A DNA stretch of 64,000 bases from Pratylenchus scribneri (Eukaryota; Nematoda; Chromadorea; Rhabditida; Pratylenchidae): NCBI GenBank assembly GCA_030063045.1, contig JAQSEB010000041.1:3279501-3343500 (forward strand), read 5' to 3'. Positions 36,000 to 48,174 of this stretch are shown here, piece by piece. Each line of letters opens with the position of its first letter. The stretch's first letter is position 1. A program made the position numbers and the translations under genes. A model generated the notes under the pieces. The model did not search any database and was not told the origin of the DNA. It worked only from the letters and a program-made list of their open reading frames with translations.

Positions 36000-36375
36000 C
36001 TTGGGACATGGGCTAGGATTAGGGTAGGTTAGGGTCGGAGCATGGGTCCTAATAAGGGCTAGGGGCTAAGGGTCGGAGCAAGGGTTCTAGGGGCTAAGAA
36101 TAGGATAAGGATATCGTAAGATTCGGGTCAGGTCTAGAATAAACATTCTTCAAAACTAAGATTATTTCTTATTTGGCCGAGAGAGCTTTATTCCATTTAC
36201 TTTATGATTTTTAGAAAAAAAAATCAAAAATTTCATTTTTGGGGTTTTTGGCAGTAAAAAAGTTATTTTTGGAGGAAAAAGAGGTATTGGCGGTAAAAGA
36301 GTGATTATTGGAGGAAAAAAAAGTCTTGGCGGTAAAAAAGATTTTATTGGCGGTAAAAAAGTTTTTTGGAGAAAA
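36000..36375. repeat. Degenerate G-rich and GGCGGTAAAAAA repeats
   Basis: 36000-36110 is a patch of CTAGGGGCTAAGGGTCGGAG-type short repeats. 36245-36370 has about seven copies of a 15-18 bp ATTGGCGGTAAAAAAG / ATTGGAGGAAAAAA unit. Proline-rich ORFs on the minus strand here are repeat by-products. The rest of 35819-37017 is AT-rich without a recognisable gene. Confidence 0.65.
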
Positions 36376-37017
36376 AAAAATCGCATGTATAATAAAATTC
36401 AAAAATAAAAAAAATTAAAATTTAATTTATAAAATTTTAAATTAAAAACCAACTAAATGAATTGAAAAATAGGCAAAAAAATTGGCACATTTTTATTTGC
36501 ATTATTGTGGTGGACATGCCATATTTGCATTGCCTTTATCTATTGAGGAGATGACCACGGACTATTTTTAGCTAGTGCTTGTGAAAAATTTAAAATTCTA
36601 ATTTTCTGTATTTTATAGATTAGAAAGTCGGTATCAAGTTTTTATTTTTTATTTTATAATTTTGATGACTTAAAATTAAAATTATACTTCAAAATCTAAG
36701 GCAGATTAAGGAAAAAACAGTGAGCAATAGCAAATTTTATTCCCAATTAAAGTTCAATTTAAATCAATAGAGGTTTGTTATTTATAATGAATTATATTGA
36801 GAAGGGTCTATATATATATATATAAATTTGCCAATAATTTAACAGAGAAAGTGTCGATAAAAATTTAATGAAATTCTGGAATATCTATTAAATCACCCAA
36901 AATTTTATCAAAATTCTAATCCTTGAAAATGATGTTGAATTTATTTAGGGAAATAAATGTTTTTTTTTTATAAATCTTTAGAGTATTTTGAGCAAAAAAT
37001 AATAACAAAAAATTAAA

Positions 37018-40000
37018 TTAAATAAAAATCTCTCCCGTCGAAACAGTTTTATTCCTCAATTGGCTGAACCATCCAATATGGATGGCCAAATTCAAATCAG
37101 TTTGTCGACCCAAAAATGCACTTTCATCCAAAATATGATCCTTGGCATGGCCTTTTCTGGCCACAATTCCATTTAATTGTTTGGCCATTTTCGGTGCTAT
37201 GCTGGCACGAAATAGGACAGCCTGAGTGCAACATGATTCAGCATAGGTTAATTGAGGTGTTCCGGAAAAGAAGAAGCGGACATCGGAGAATAACTGTAGA
37301 GAACGGGAAATTTTAATTTGATTTTAATTTAATTTAGATATATTTAAATTGAAAAAATCATTTGAATTTATTATTCAAAGAGGAAAAATTTACATTTAAC
37401 AATGATCTTAAAAAAATAAAAATATTTCTAAATAAAAGTTTTAAATCTTTTTTAGAAAATTTCAGAAATTTTGTTGAAATTATTGTTAAATTTTCTAAAA
37501 TTAAAGTAACATTTTAAAATTGTATATTGGAAGAAGAGAATAAAGGAGAAAAGTTACAAAGAAGGAAATATTAATTTTATTTTTTAATTTAATTTAATTT
37601 AAATTGATTAATATTTTCAGGTGAAGGATTTATTATTCGAATGGAAAAATATAACATTTTATTTTTTTAAATATTTTCTTTAAAAATTTCAAAAAATTTT
37701 ATTTAATAAAAATATTCTGAAATAATAAAAATTTCAAAATCTAAATTAAAAAATTATGAATAAAATGATTATCAAATTTAATAAAAGTAAAGAGAAATGT
37801 TTGAAATATTTAATTAAAAATGACTTTTACCAAAAAAAAGGCTAATGAAATATTTGATTTTATTATTTTAATTTTAAATCAAAAAAATTCACCTGTAAAA
37901 AATGTGCACGAATGATAAAATGCGTTCCCAAAGTTACCAAAATGAAGAATAATAAATTAACCATTCGAGATTGATTGGCAGTTGGAAAATGACCAGTGGT
38001 GGTGAAAAATAAATGGCCAAAATAGGCGAAAGCAATTGAAAAAGAAAGGCTCTGAAAAATTTGGATTAAAATTTTGAAAATCGATTTTCTTAGTTTATCT
38101 AAAACAGATATTTCTTAGTTAACAGAAAACATACACATTTTAATTAGTTAACAGAAAACATACACATTTTAATTAGTTAATCGAAAACATATTTTTCTTA
38201 TTTAACCGAAAAAACATTTTTCTTATTTAATCAAAAACACATTTTTCTTATTTAATCGAAAACACATTTTTTTTATTTAATCGAAAACACATTTTTCTTA
38301 GTTAATCGAAAACACATTTTTCTTAGTTAATCGAAAACACATTTATCTTAGTTAATCGAAAACACATTTTTCTTAGTTAATCGAAAATTTAGTTAATCGA
38401 AAACACATTTTTCTTAGTTAATCGAAAATTTAGTTAATCGAAAACACATTTTTCTTAGAAGCAGAATTTATGATCAAAAATCAAAAATTTAATATTTTCA
38501 AGAATTAAATTTTACTTGAAAAATCCATGGAATTCCACGGAATCGCCAAGGATGATACAATTTGACATAATCAATTTGCGATTTGGCATCCAATTCAGCG
38601 GCCAACCCAGTCAATGCATTTTGAAATTCTGGGAATGGGATGGCATCATCCTCAAGGAGCTGAATAAAAAATTAAAAAAATTGTACTTAAAATTAATTTT
38701 ATTTATTGATAATTTTATGAATAATTAATTAAATTCTTTTTATTATTTTTTTTAGTAATTTGTAAATAAATTAATTTATTGTGCTTTATAAATAATTGGA
38801 AATTAAATTCATTTTATTGTGTTTTTTAAATGATTTAATTAAATTAAATTAATTCATTATATTTTTAAAAAATTTTAAATTAAATTAATTTTTTTTTAAA
38901 AATTAAATTAATGGATTAATTCTTTAAAATTCTGACCACAAAATATTTGACATTTTTCGGCGCTATTTCTGTCAATTTTGCCAAACAATTCCAATAATCT
39001 GTTGATTCCTTGGCAAAAATTTGATCGAAATTCATTTGTTGAGGCCATTTTTGTGTGTCATTGAAATTCAAATCAACAATTTGAATAATTGGGCGTATCA
39101 AATTTAAAATTTGATCCAATTCCGCAAAATGTTTGCCTAAATATAATTAATTTAATGTTCCAATAATTTAAATTTAAATTTACCTTCCCTTTCTGTGTTG
39201 CAAATGACGATTTGTGGAATCTGAATCGAATTTTCTGATTTTTGTTTGTTCAGCCAAAATCCAAGCAAATGGCCAATAACTTGGGTCAATTCCCCATTTT
39301 TTCTTGGTGTAGCCAAAATGGCCAAGGAAAGCCAATCGGGCTGATGAAAAATCTGTAAAAATGAAATTAATGGAAGGCAATTTTAAAGCATTTTTATTTT
39401 TTCTCCAAAAGTAGTTTTTGACTTTTAATAAATCAGAAACCAGTTTTAGACCATAAAACTGTATTGTATACCAATTTGTGGTCTCAATGAGACGCATCGA
39501 ATGATTTATAAAATGTTAGGTTTTTGCCCAAAATTAAAGTGTTTAAAACCAAAAACTGGAAATATGGTTTAAACGGTTTAAACTCAGTATCGATTTTTTA
39601 AACAAAGAAATTTATATATCAAAATACACGTTTAGATGAGATCTATAAATTTGTATAAGGTTTGTAGGTTTAAAACTGGTTTCTGATTAATTAGAAACAA
39701 AAAACTACTTGGATTAAAAAATGTGGTATCAAAATCAAAATTGATTATCGATTAAATTTTTAGTAATTTTATTTTTTTTTCAAATTTTTAATTGCTATTT
39801 AAATCTAATTAAATTTATATCCCATTTTCACCTCTACTCCACTTTGTAGTCTTTTTGCCGTTCTATTTAGCCATTTTTGTGCCACTTCCAATCGCCTCGC
39901 ATTCAACGCCATTTCTTCGGCCATTGATGGCTGATTGTCCGCAATTTTATCAAAAATTAGCACATTTTCAAAATTGCCAAAATACACATCCCGATGGCCT

Positions 40001-40170
40001 AATCGAGGGGTTAACCATCGGCAGAGGGAGAAAATGGCATAAATCAAGGTGAATGTTACGGTCAATTTGGAAAGGAAAATTGCATTGGAAATGGCAGTTG
40101 ATTTGGCTTTTCTTATTAACATTTTTCTAAGCTTAAAAATAGATGGAAAAATGTAAATTTTTGAAGGCAT
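37018..40170 (-). CDS. PGAP4/TMEM246-like GPI-glycan GalNAc-transferase family protein
   Basis: Six exons, 428 residues: 39832-40170, 39184-39352, 38937-39136, 38516-38659, 37893-38051, 37018-37293. One N-terminal membrane segment (about 28-48) is followed by a luminal glycosyltransferase fold: LAILATPRKNGELTQVIG, IPQIVICNTEREG, then LLEDDAIPFPEFQNAL with the acidic metal-binding LEDDA, then YVKLYHPWRFRG. Two adjacent hydrophobic helices (SIAFAYFGHLFFTT; NLLFFILVTLG) interrupt the fold, a hallmark of PGAP4, and the C-terminus has ESCCTQAVLF and LNLAIHIGWFSQL. In animals PGAP4 adds GalNAc to GPI anchors in the Golgi. The assignment rests on motif order. Introns contain a satellite and a MITE. 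Confidence 0.75.
38085..38457. repeat. 25-bp minisatellite in the PGAP4-like gene intron
   Basis: About 14 copies of TTAGTTAATCGAAAACACAT plus TTTTC, the same unit as in gene B intron 1. It occupies the intron between exons 37893-38051 and 38516-38659. Confidence 0.9.
39411..39713. mobile_element. Palindromic MITE (family 1) in the PGAP4-like gene intron
   Basis: Arms TTTTTGACTTTTAATAAATC and GATTAATTAGAAACAAAAAA with the GTCTCAATGAGACGCATCGA core. Confidence 0.78.
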
Positions 40171-40239
40171 AATTAAAAGCACGAATTATTTTTATTTTTG
40201 GATAAATGCGAAGGTTTTCGAAATTTTTTAATTATTTCA

Positions 40240-40455
40240 TATCGTTTAATCTTTTTTAATTCTTCATGGGGAATTATTTTTCAACCTCTAAAATTGGGAA
40301 CATGAATCTAACACCATAATTTGTGAACTTTAAACAGGATTTTTTAAGCTAAATTTGTTTAACTTCGCCATTCAAAGAGCTTTGGGTCCTCAAAATCGAA
40401 GGTGGGGAATTATTAGAGGGTGGGGAATTAATAGAGATTTTATATGATATTTGCA
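40240..40455. repeat. Dispersed repeat (family 4)
   Basis: CATGGGGAATTATTTTTCAA on the left, GGTCCTCAAAATCGAAGGTG and GGGGAATTAATAGAGATTTT on the right; a related copy is at 48175-48430. The stretch 40171-41122 otherwise has no gene I can support. Confidence 0.65.
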
Positions 40456-41122
40456 AAATTAAACAAATTCCAATAATTTTCAGATGATCTGATCAAATAC
40501 CCTAAGGACATATTAAAAATTTTAAATTATATTTACATAAATATTCAGTTTCTACGTAAATGGTTGTAAAATTTATGTGAAAAAAAGAAAAAAAAATAAT
40601 ATGAACAAAAAAATGTCAAGCCATTATTATTATGAGGGGGGAGTATATTGAGGAAAAAGTGGTTGGAAATAGGGTGGCTTTATTGATTTTCCTCCGGTTA
40701 AGAATTGGGAAGGCTCAAGAGAAAAAAGCGACTGGCGGCTGTCAGCAATGTAAATAAGAGAAGAAGGGACACTGGATTCATTTTTTTCAATGTTGATTTT
40801 GATAAAAAATAAAAAGGAGTGGTCCTAAATAATAAAATTTCGAGAGTTACCGAAATTGAGGCTCATATTTAAATATAATTTTGGCATAGAAAATTACATT
40901 TTTAAGAGGTCAAATTCAAAGTATAAATAAAATCCCTTTAAAAAATAATTTTGTAATTAATCTTTTCTCAAAAATTTCGTATTACCAAAATATTAAATTA
41001 AAAAGTCATTAAATTAAATTTTTTCATGCAACATTTTATTCATTTAATCTAATTTTTCCATTTTTAATATTGAATAATTTTTCCTTCATTTTAACACTTC
41101 ACAATGCAAAATTCACATTTCT

Positions 41123-43701
41123 TCAATGAATTGGTCTTCGCTTTTTGCAAACAGCCCCATCCAATTTTGCAGAACAATGATAATCTATTAAAATATTAAT
41201 AAATGTTTACATATATTACAGCTAATATTCTGATTGCTTAATTCCGGAATAAATAAATCCTTTTTTGGCTAATTTGGGAAGTCTCGGCTTTTATACATAT
41301 TTCCGGTACTTATGTAGTTCAAATCAATTTTTTTAAAAAGTGACGCCCCTTATGGGTCCTCAGTCAGGCTGAGGATTAGGGTTATTCAAGGGTACATTAT
41401 GAATATGATATAGTGAAAACATCTCACGTAGTCCCTAACCAACAAGTTTGGATTTACTAACTTTTGCCTAGGCCTTATTTCGGAATGGAAATTCTATAGA
41501 CTAAATTAGGGTTGCATACCGGCGCACGGAGGATGATTTTCGAGGGTGATTAAAATTATGGAGGAGAAAAAAACCATAAGGAGGACTCTTACCCATTTTT
41601 TGCTTCCAAAGTCCGACGGGGACACGGGGGACAACACTAGATTTTAAATGAGACCATTCTCAAAACTACCAGTTTCCTAGAAGATAAGAATTCAAAAATT
41701 TGTTGGACCATCATTTATCTAATTAATGAATTAACCAATTTCTAAAAATAAATCTAATATTTGCAATTTACCATTCCATTGGGCATAGAATCGTTGTGGC
41801 TCACTATTGCAGCCCAATTTTGGATACATCAGAATGCATTCTTCTTTTCCATCCGCATTGTTTTGCGCATTGTCCGGCTGACCTTCTCGCCAAGGTGATT
41901 TCTTTGGCACATCACCATAAATTACAGCGGTTTGGTCCACCCATTCAAATTTGAATTCATCCTTTTGGGAATTTAAATTCAGCATATTTTTACTCTATTT
42001 TTAATTGTATAAACCCTATTTTTCTTATCCCATAATTAGTTTTTGACTTCTAATAAATCATAAGCTGCTTTTAGACACTAAAAACGTTATAGCACTTTGT
42101 AGATCTCATCGAGACGCTTTGATTGATATATAATTTGTCATGGTTTAGGCAAAATTAAAGGGTATTAAACCGCTTAAACCATAATTCCGATTTTTGGTTT
42201 TAAACACTTTAATTTTGGGACCATTCGATGAGGCTCGATGAGATCTACAAAATGTTATAAAGTTTGTAGGGTCTATAACCGGTTTATGATTTATAAGAAG
42301 TCAAAAAAGACTTTTTGAGGTAAAAAAATTAGGTTTTAAAATTAAGTAAAAATATATTTTATTATTTTCATTTTTACCTTTTCTTTGTCCACCTTTTTGT
42401 GGGTCATGCCAATCCAAAATCCATTGCAGAAATCTTCAAAATTTCGGCTGAATTTTGTGCTCAATGAGGCCTAAAAATTCATTTAGATTTTATAATTCGA
42501 TAATTTTGTATACCACAAATTCATTTTCTTCTTGATCATGGATGCTCACTAAATTGCTGCCATTCTGCTAACAATGAGTGAAGAAAATATAAAAATTAAT
42601 TTTTAACAAATAATTTATCAACCTGATTTTTGCACTCTTCCAATGCCGCTGCCCAATTGTATTTACCAACAATTAATTTGTAGCAGAAACTGGATAAATT
42701 GGGGTAATAAATAAGATTATTTAACAATCGAATTTCACGCATGCAATTTTAAGAGTGAATATTAGCATTAAATCAAGAAAATTTAGTACAATTTTATAGT
42801 CTTATTGGTTGTGATGATTTGTTAAAAAATTTATTTAAAGACCAAAAATGAATAATGGGTAATTATATTCACATCAAAATGTTTTAAAAGGAAAGAACTA
42901 TGTCAAAGTAATATGGTTAAAATTTTAGTAATAACAGATCAGAAAAAAATGACCAGTTTTGAAAATTCAATAACAGTTTATTCAAATAATTTTTAATAAA
43001 CTTGCCCATCATAAAAATGCCAATCGGAATCACCGCAAATTGAAGAAGCTCGTTGTTTGCTCCAATCAACTACAGTATGGACAGTGTCCTCTTTGGGCAC
43101 AATTTCAGCAGTTGTTGCATTTTGCGAAATGACTGGTCCAATTTGGGTTCCATTGCCATTTTCCTTGATCATAGTAAATAAAATAAAAATTAAATAAAAG
43201 TTAAAATTAATACTCTATTAGAAGCAACACCCTCTAATAGAAACCCCCTCCCTTCTAATTGAAGCCCCATCTACTGTATTTAATTTTTCTGTCTACTTTG
43301 AAAAGTCTTGAATAATTAGATTCCACCCCCTTTTATTCAAATCCCTCTCTAATAGAAACCCCTTTTGGGGGTCTCTGAAAATTATATAAAACCCGGAAGC
43401 TTCTAATAGAGGAAATGCGGTATCTTATTTCTCACTTTTGGTGGTTTTTGAATTTCTCCCTCATTGCCACCATTGTCATCCGCCGCAGTTTCCGTAATGA
43501 TTGTATGGCGGGTAATCTTTTTCGTTTCACTTTCCGCCCATCAGGAGTTTCTTCCACGACTTCACTGTGTTCAACGTCTCCTTGACCATCATCGTTGGTG
43601 CCATTTTTCTCCTCAATTTTATTGCCTTTCGCTTCATTTTGAAGCAAAATTAAGAAAATTGTCAGAAGAAGAAAAATGTGAAAAATTTTATTTAACGTCA
43701 T
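41123..43701 (-). CDS. Secreted C-type lectin-domain protein
   Basis: Seven exons, 283 residues: 43471-43701, 43006-43163, 42623-42689, 42514-42564, 42378-42470, 41772-41961, 41123-41184. Signal peptide FHIFLLLTIFLILLQNEAKG, then a charged linker with a dibasic patch (GRKVKRKR). The C-type lectin domain begins ICGDSDWHFYDGFCYKLI, continues WAAALEECKNQ, NGSNLVSIHDQEENEFV, FWIGMTHKK, SPWREGQPDN and closes with CSAKLDGAVCKK. The EPN/QPD sugar-binding position reads GQPDN, which would favour galactose-type ligands in classical C-type lectins, but the WND calcium site is weak (WNDYH). The second intron has a GC donor at 43005; using it restores WHFYDGFCYK exactly. The first junction is less certain. 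Confidence 0.82.
42042..42312. mobile_element. Palindromic MITE (family 1) in the C-type lectin intron
   Basis: TTTTTGACTTCTAATAAATC on the left, GATTTATAAGAAGTCAAAAA on the right, with the GTAGATCTCATCGAGACGCT core. Confidence 0.8.
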
Positions 43702-44369
43702 TTTTTAAATTTGAACGCTTTTTATGGTTTTTGATGAATAAAAGGCTTTTAGCGCTGTCTTTTATAAATATAGGGAGAATAAAAATTTGAAATTCCAATA
43801 AAAAATGCGATAAAAAATTGAATTTGCTTCGACGTTTTTTATTTTATTTAAATAATTTAATTGAATTTCAAAATGAAAAATTTTGATAGAAATAAAATAT
43901 TAAAAAACGAAGCAATATTAAAAATTTGGTTAAAAATTCAAAAAAAAGTTGAATGCTTAAAGAGAATTAAGAGAATGAATAAAAAAATGATAAAAATCTG
44001 AATAAATAATATTCAATTGAATTCCCAGTTGCATGAAATTAATGTAATTAAATTTACTATATCATTTACATATGTCATTTATCTCAAAATAGGCAAACGC
44101 AAATTTGTGTGGAAATGCCAAAAATGGAATGGGGAAAAAAATCATTGGACAAAGATAACGATTAAAAACCACCCTAAAAATACAATTTTACTGCTGTTCA
44201 AATAAAAAAAGATTCAATGAATTCAATTCAAAGTTTACCGTTGATGAATGAGATTTTTTAGCAAAAAAGAAATGATGTGGATTTGGGGGGATATGATGCT
44301 CTCTGATGAATTGGTGAGGTTACTTCTGCTCATATCCCAATTTCCCAACCATTTTTGGCGGCCATCAAA

Positions 44370-44987
44370 ATGTTATTAGGCCCAATTCTTGTTTTGATCT
44401 TCTTTACTTTCATTCAATTTGTTTTCTTTTCAACCCTTACAACCAGTAGCTCAAATATTGATTGTGCCTCGGGTGAAACATTCTTTGGTGGTGAGTGATG
44501 CCATCTGACATTACTCCAATAGGAAAAGCTTATTTCTTCCTCTAATTCGGCTTATTTTAGCCGCTAATTTGACTATTTTTGTTTTTCCTTGGAAAACTTT
44601 TAGGGGCTAGGGTTAGAGTTAGGTTAGGGGCGGCATGGGATTAGGGGCTATGGGCTTGGCCAAAATTTAGTTGAGTTATGGCCATTTTTGTGATAATGTG
44701 TTTTTTGGCCATAACTCTGTGGCCAATGGGTCAATTTAGGTGATCTAAACTCCTTTTAATAGATTTTTTTATGGGCTATCGAATGGTATATTATATTTTT
44801 TGACAGCCAAAAATTTGTCCAAGTTATGGCCACCAAAAATCATTTTTCGCAAAATTAGAGGCTAAAATAAGCCGAATTAGAGGAAGAAATAAGCCCAACG
44901 TTTACTTCAAAAATCCATTTTACAATGCCAAAATTGTTTACAGTTTGTTTACCGGGTCAAATTTGTCCTCAAACCTGTCCTCAATAA
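44370..44987 (+). CDS. Tiny secreted EB-like Cys peptide
   Basis: Two exons (44370-44490 and 44944-44987) make 54 residues. A strong signal peptide (LLGPILVLIFFTFIQFVFFS) is followed by a mature part with four cysteines, CASGETFFGGVCLPG then QICPQTCPQ. The spacing C-x9-GVCLPGQxC resembles a truncated EB module, a Cys-rich domain common in nematode secreted proteins. The intron is almost entirely a MITE; without it the intron would be about 86 bp. No other domain. Ligand or role unknown; a further downstream exon cannot be excluded. Confidence 0.6.
44528..44894. mobile_element. MITE with about 40-bp inverted ends
   Basis: GCTTATTTCTTCCTCTAATT...GGCTTATTTTAGCC at the left is mirrored by GGCTAAAATAAGCC...AATTAGAGGAAGAAATAAGC at the right. 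It lies within the intron of the EB-like gene. Confidence 0.87.
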
Positions 44988-45214
44988 TGCCATTGTACGG
45001 CTGGCGACAGTTGCTGGTAAATAATCAATTCATTTTTTTGAATAGTTCAAAAATTTCCACTGCAGTTATCCATCCAGTTCCACCCAAAACAATTTTTTGG
45101 CTCGTGCCAATTCAAATGCGAGGGTAACACTCATTAGAATATTTTATAAAATAGAATTTTTAGAAAGTGAAGCCAAAAATCCAGACTATGGTAACCGCAC
45201 ACGTACTGCGACAC

Positions 45215-45587
45215 TTGAGGACCCGACATTTGCGGACCCGACACTTGCGGACGAAACGGTCTGGAGCCGAAGGTGATAAAGCTGGAGAGGCATTGTTTAT
45301 AAGATATTATTAGGCATAAAATTAGCTACAAAATGACATCAAAAGTTTTGGTCAATGTTGAATATTCACCGAGTTATGGCCAAAAAACCGTCAAAATCGC
45401 TATTTTAATTAAATCAACGGTTTTTTGGACATAACTCGGTGAATATTCAATATTGGCCAATGCTTTTGATATCATTTTGTAGCTAATTTTATGCCTAATA
45501 ATATGCTATAAACAATGCCACTCCAACTTTATCACATTCGGCTCCAGAACGTTTCGTCCGCAAGTGTCGGGTCCGCAAGTGTCGGCC
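45215..45587. mobile_element. MITE (family 5)
   Basis: Ends CGACACTTGCGGACGAAACG and CGTTTCGTCCGCAAGTGTCG, inner arms TGAATATTCACCGAGTTATG. A second copy is in the SRT receptor intron at 53882-54222. Confidence 0.85.
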
Positions 45588-45594
45588 AACCCAA

Positions 45595-45861
45595 TCAGAA
45601 TGCTAATAAGCGTCCCGACCCCGATTCAGGAAATGGCAAAGAAAAAACACCGCCTGTCTCAGAAGGTGCCAATGCGTCGTTTGGCCGAGCCTTTACCATT
45701 TTTATGATTGCCCCCGGCGGAGGTTTAACACAAATTTTAAAACATCTTTTCAATTTCAATTTAAACAGTGTTCGGGCCTCTTTTATTCTTATTCGCCAAT
45801 GTGAAAAAAAAGCCAAAAGAAGAAGAAGGAAATTGGAAATTTTGACTGTTGATTTTCCCAT
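45595..45861 (-). CDS. Doubtful small ORF with N-terminal hydrophobic stretch
   Basis: An 88-codon single-exon ORF starting MGKSTVKISNFLLLLLAFF, Lys/Arg-rich afterwards. The start looks signal-like, but there is no homology, and the end abuts a MITE. It is retained only because the interval is otherwise unexplained. Confidence 0.2.
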   Translation of the reverse strand: MGKSTVKISNFLLLLLAFFSHWRIRIKEARTLFKLKLKRCFKICVKPPPGAIIKMVKARPNDALAPSETGGVFSLPFPESGSGRLLAF

Positions 45862-45939
45862 TTTCGGCGTTTTATTAAATTAATTTTGCTTTTCTGTCTG
45901 TCCGTCTTTTTTACATTCATCCAATTTATGGGCGTAGAT

Positions 45940-46035
45940 GAGAGGAGAATATATATGTTCCACCCTTTCTTTTAGAATAAAAATGTTGAAGGAGCAATGA
46001 ATAAAATTTCAAAATATAATTGAATTGTATATTTT
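45940..46035. repeat. Segment duplicated at 54705-54795
   Basis: ATTCCACCC...TTAGAATAAAAATGTTGA, then AGTGAATAAAATTTTAAAAT-type sequence occurs at both places (90 bp, a few differences). Each follows, by 350-490 bp, a family 5 MITE copy. Confidence 0.7.
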
Positions 46036-46149
46036 CATTTTTTTAATAGCGACGAAATATTTCAAAAGAAATTTTTTGATTATAATAATGATAATAGAAT
46101 ACTCCTTTCAATGCGGCATTATGTCCAAAACAAATTGTTCGCATCCAAT

Positions 46150-46375
46150 GGCAACGGTCCTATGCAAGTTAATTTGATTTATTAATTTACCTTCTCTGAT
46201 TTATCGTTTTGAACTTTTATTTACCTAAAAATGCATTTGTTGGCCGCCCTTAAATATTACTACAATGATAAATTCTATGAAATGTTTTTTTTTAAAATTA
46301 TTTTTTTTAAATTTATTAGAAAAATCTTAAAAATGAAAATTGGGTGTCAAAATATTAATAATAATAACTGTCAAT
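46150..46375. repeat. Dispersed repeat (family 6)
   Basis: TGCAAGTTAATTTGATTTAT, TTTATCGTTTTG and TTAGAAAAATCTTAAAAATG in order. Copies at 49018-49085 (partial) and 49650-49860. Confidence 0.75.
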
Positions 46376-46384
46376 ACCAATAAT

Positions 46385-46700
46385 GCCTAAAGGCTTTTTC
46401 CTATTCACCATACTGTACCCCCACTTTTGTTTAATCAACCCGTAATCCTATCAATCAAAGATTGCCCTAATTTCCCTCACTTTTAAACATACTAATTTCC
46501 CCATAAATATTCAATTTTCCATCATTTTTTGCAATGTTTTATTATTAAAAATTTCCCGCACAACAGATATATTATAATTTAAAATGGTTCCATTTATCCC
46601 TATCCTGTCCTTTGGGCCATTTGGGGCTTTGAATACCGGTGAAGGCCCGGGACGAGAGCCTAGGCCCAAGCACCTGCCTCAATCAGCTTTGATTAGGACT
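46385..46700 (-). mobile_element. Dispersed GC-patch repeat, reverse copy
   Basis: Reverse-strand relative of 26340-26712: shares the GGCCCGGGACGAGAG patch, the GCACAACAGATATAT block and TACTGTACCCC. Copies diverge by many point changes, so the family is old. Confidence 0.7.
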
Positions 46701-47384
46701 AATAATAACATCAATATGAAAAAAATTTAACCAATTTGGAAATGTATTTTAAATCGACAATAAATTTGGCAAAAATTTGTATATAGTCTTCTGCTTTCTT
46801 CGGACAAAAGCCAAGCTAGCACTTAATATCCAACCGAATCTAAATTTTAACTCTAAAAAATATTTGATATTTATTTCCTAAATTTGAAAAAAATTTGAAT
46901 TTAATATTTATCTGATATAAACAAAATAAAGCATTTAATTTATTGAAATGAATAATTCATTAATTTTTTTTAATTATGCAATTTTTTTCTTATATTGCTA
47001 AATAGATTTGGCCTTTTTTATTATAAAACTACCAACTAAACGAATGCGCGCATTTTTGTATAGGAAGGCAACCAATCAACCGGCCGAAACCATCTCAGAA
47101 TTGGTAATTTATTGTCAAACGAACATTGCGCAAAACACTTCTCGCATCTCAGCCTCTTTATAAATTTGCCCTTTGAGGAAAAAGAATTCACATTCTCACA
47201 TATTTCACCGTGCAATTAATTTCGCAAATGGGCAAATTTAGCTGAATTTATTTTATTAAATCATAATTCTAAACTAAATCTTATTCTTAAACCCAACTAT
47301 AATCATCATTTAATAATTAATATTAAACCTAAATTTATTTCTATTAATAAATTTAAATAAGGCCATATAGGAATTAGGTACTTA
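46701..47384. other. Intergenic AT-rich region
   Basis: No gene, RNA or repeat that I can identify. Confidence 0.4.
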
Positions 47385-47605
47385 TGGAGTTTCAATCCGC
47401 TTTTTTGCAAAGTGAAGGGTCTCCCCTTATGGGTCAACAGTGTTAGGCTTAGGGTCATTAGGAAATAGGTTACGGATATGTTGGGGGAAAAATCATCACA
47501 TATAGCCTTTAACCCTTAATCCTAACACCCGAAGAGGTACTGTTCACTTTTACCCATTTCACGAAAAAGCGGATCGAAACTGGATAAGTACCTAGGAATT
47601 GTTAT
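47385..47605. mobile_element. MITE (family 7)
   Basis: TAGGTACTTATGGAGTTTCA...CCGCTTTTT and AAAAAGCGGATCGAAACTGG...AAGTACCTAG form inverted ends; inner AGTGAAGGGTC/CTTCACTTT arms. It ends about 115 bp before the small secreted peptide gene. Confidence 0.82.
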
Positions 47606-47720
47606 CTTCTTAAACATACGAATTAGAATATAATTGATATTCAATATTGTGACTAATTTATTCCTAAATAAATTTTTATAGAATCTTTTAATAGGGCTAA
47701 AAATCAAATAAACAAAGGCA

Positions 47721-47969
47721 ATGTTTGGACATCGAATTCTAGCATTAATCATTTTTGCCGCAATTCTGTTGATGGCCCCAACAAATGGCAAAATATCTTG
47801 TGGTGGTATTGAAGGAAACCACTTTTGTTGGTTGGGTCCTTATAAACCACACTTCTGGACGATAAAAGTGACAACATCTGCCGAAGAGGATATTGACAAC
47901 AATCAAATGAACAATGCAAACAATGGCCATGGATTTGGCCAACTGCTTTTTGACCAAATGTTCCCTTGA
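47721..47969 (+). CDS. Small secreted peptide
   Basis: Single-exon 82-residue ORF. Residues 1-23 form a signal peptide (LALIIFAAILLMAPTNG); the mature part begins KISCGGIEGNHFCWLGPYKP with two cysteines and is then Asn/Asp-rich, ending FGQLLFDQMFP. AATAAA occurs about 50 bp after the stop. No family recognised; length, signal and absence of domains fit an orphan secreted peptide of the kind abundant in nematodes. Confidence 0.5.
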   Translation: MFGHRILALIIFAAILLMAPTNGKISCGGIEGNHFCWLGPYKPHFWTIKVTTSAEEDIDNNQMNNANNGHGFGQLLFDQMFP

Positions 47970-48174
47970 CATTGGGGTGGAAAACAAATGGAAAAGTTGG
48001 TTTTTTAAAATTTTATTTCAATAAATAATTAGTAAATATCTAAATTTTGAATTTAAAATTTAAATATTAATAAATTTAATCATAAAACCACATTTGACGT
48101 TTGGACATTTACTTATTTTCGGATTGAAATTAAAACTTGGGGAAGAAATTACAAAAGGATTACCGTAAATATTG

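Noticed and set aside
36000..36110. Telomere-like TTAGGG-type repeats
   Set aside because: The words are irregular and do not match the nematode telomere unit TTAGGC in tandem.
36162..36402. Proline/phenylalanine-rich minus-strand ORFs
   Set aside because: They read through a short GGCGGTAAAAAA tandem repeat and have no gene context.
44017..44205. 62-codon plus-strand ORF
   Set aside because: No signal, domain or neighbours supporting it; Lys/Ile-rich composition fits AT-rich background.
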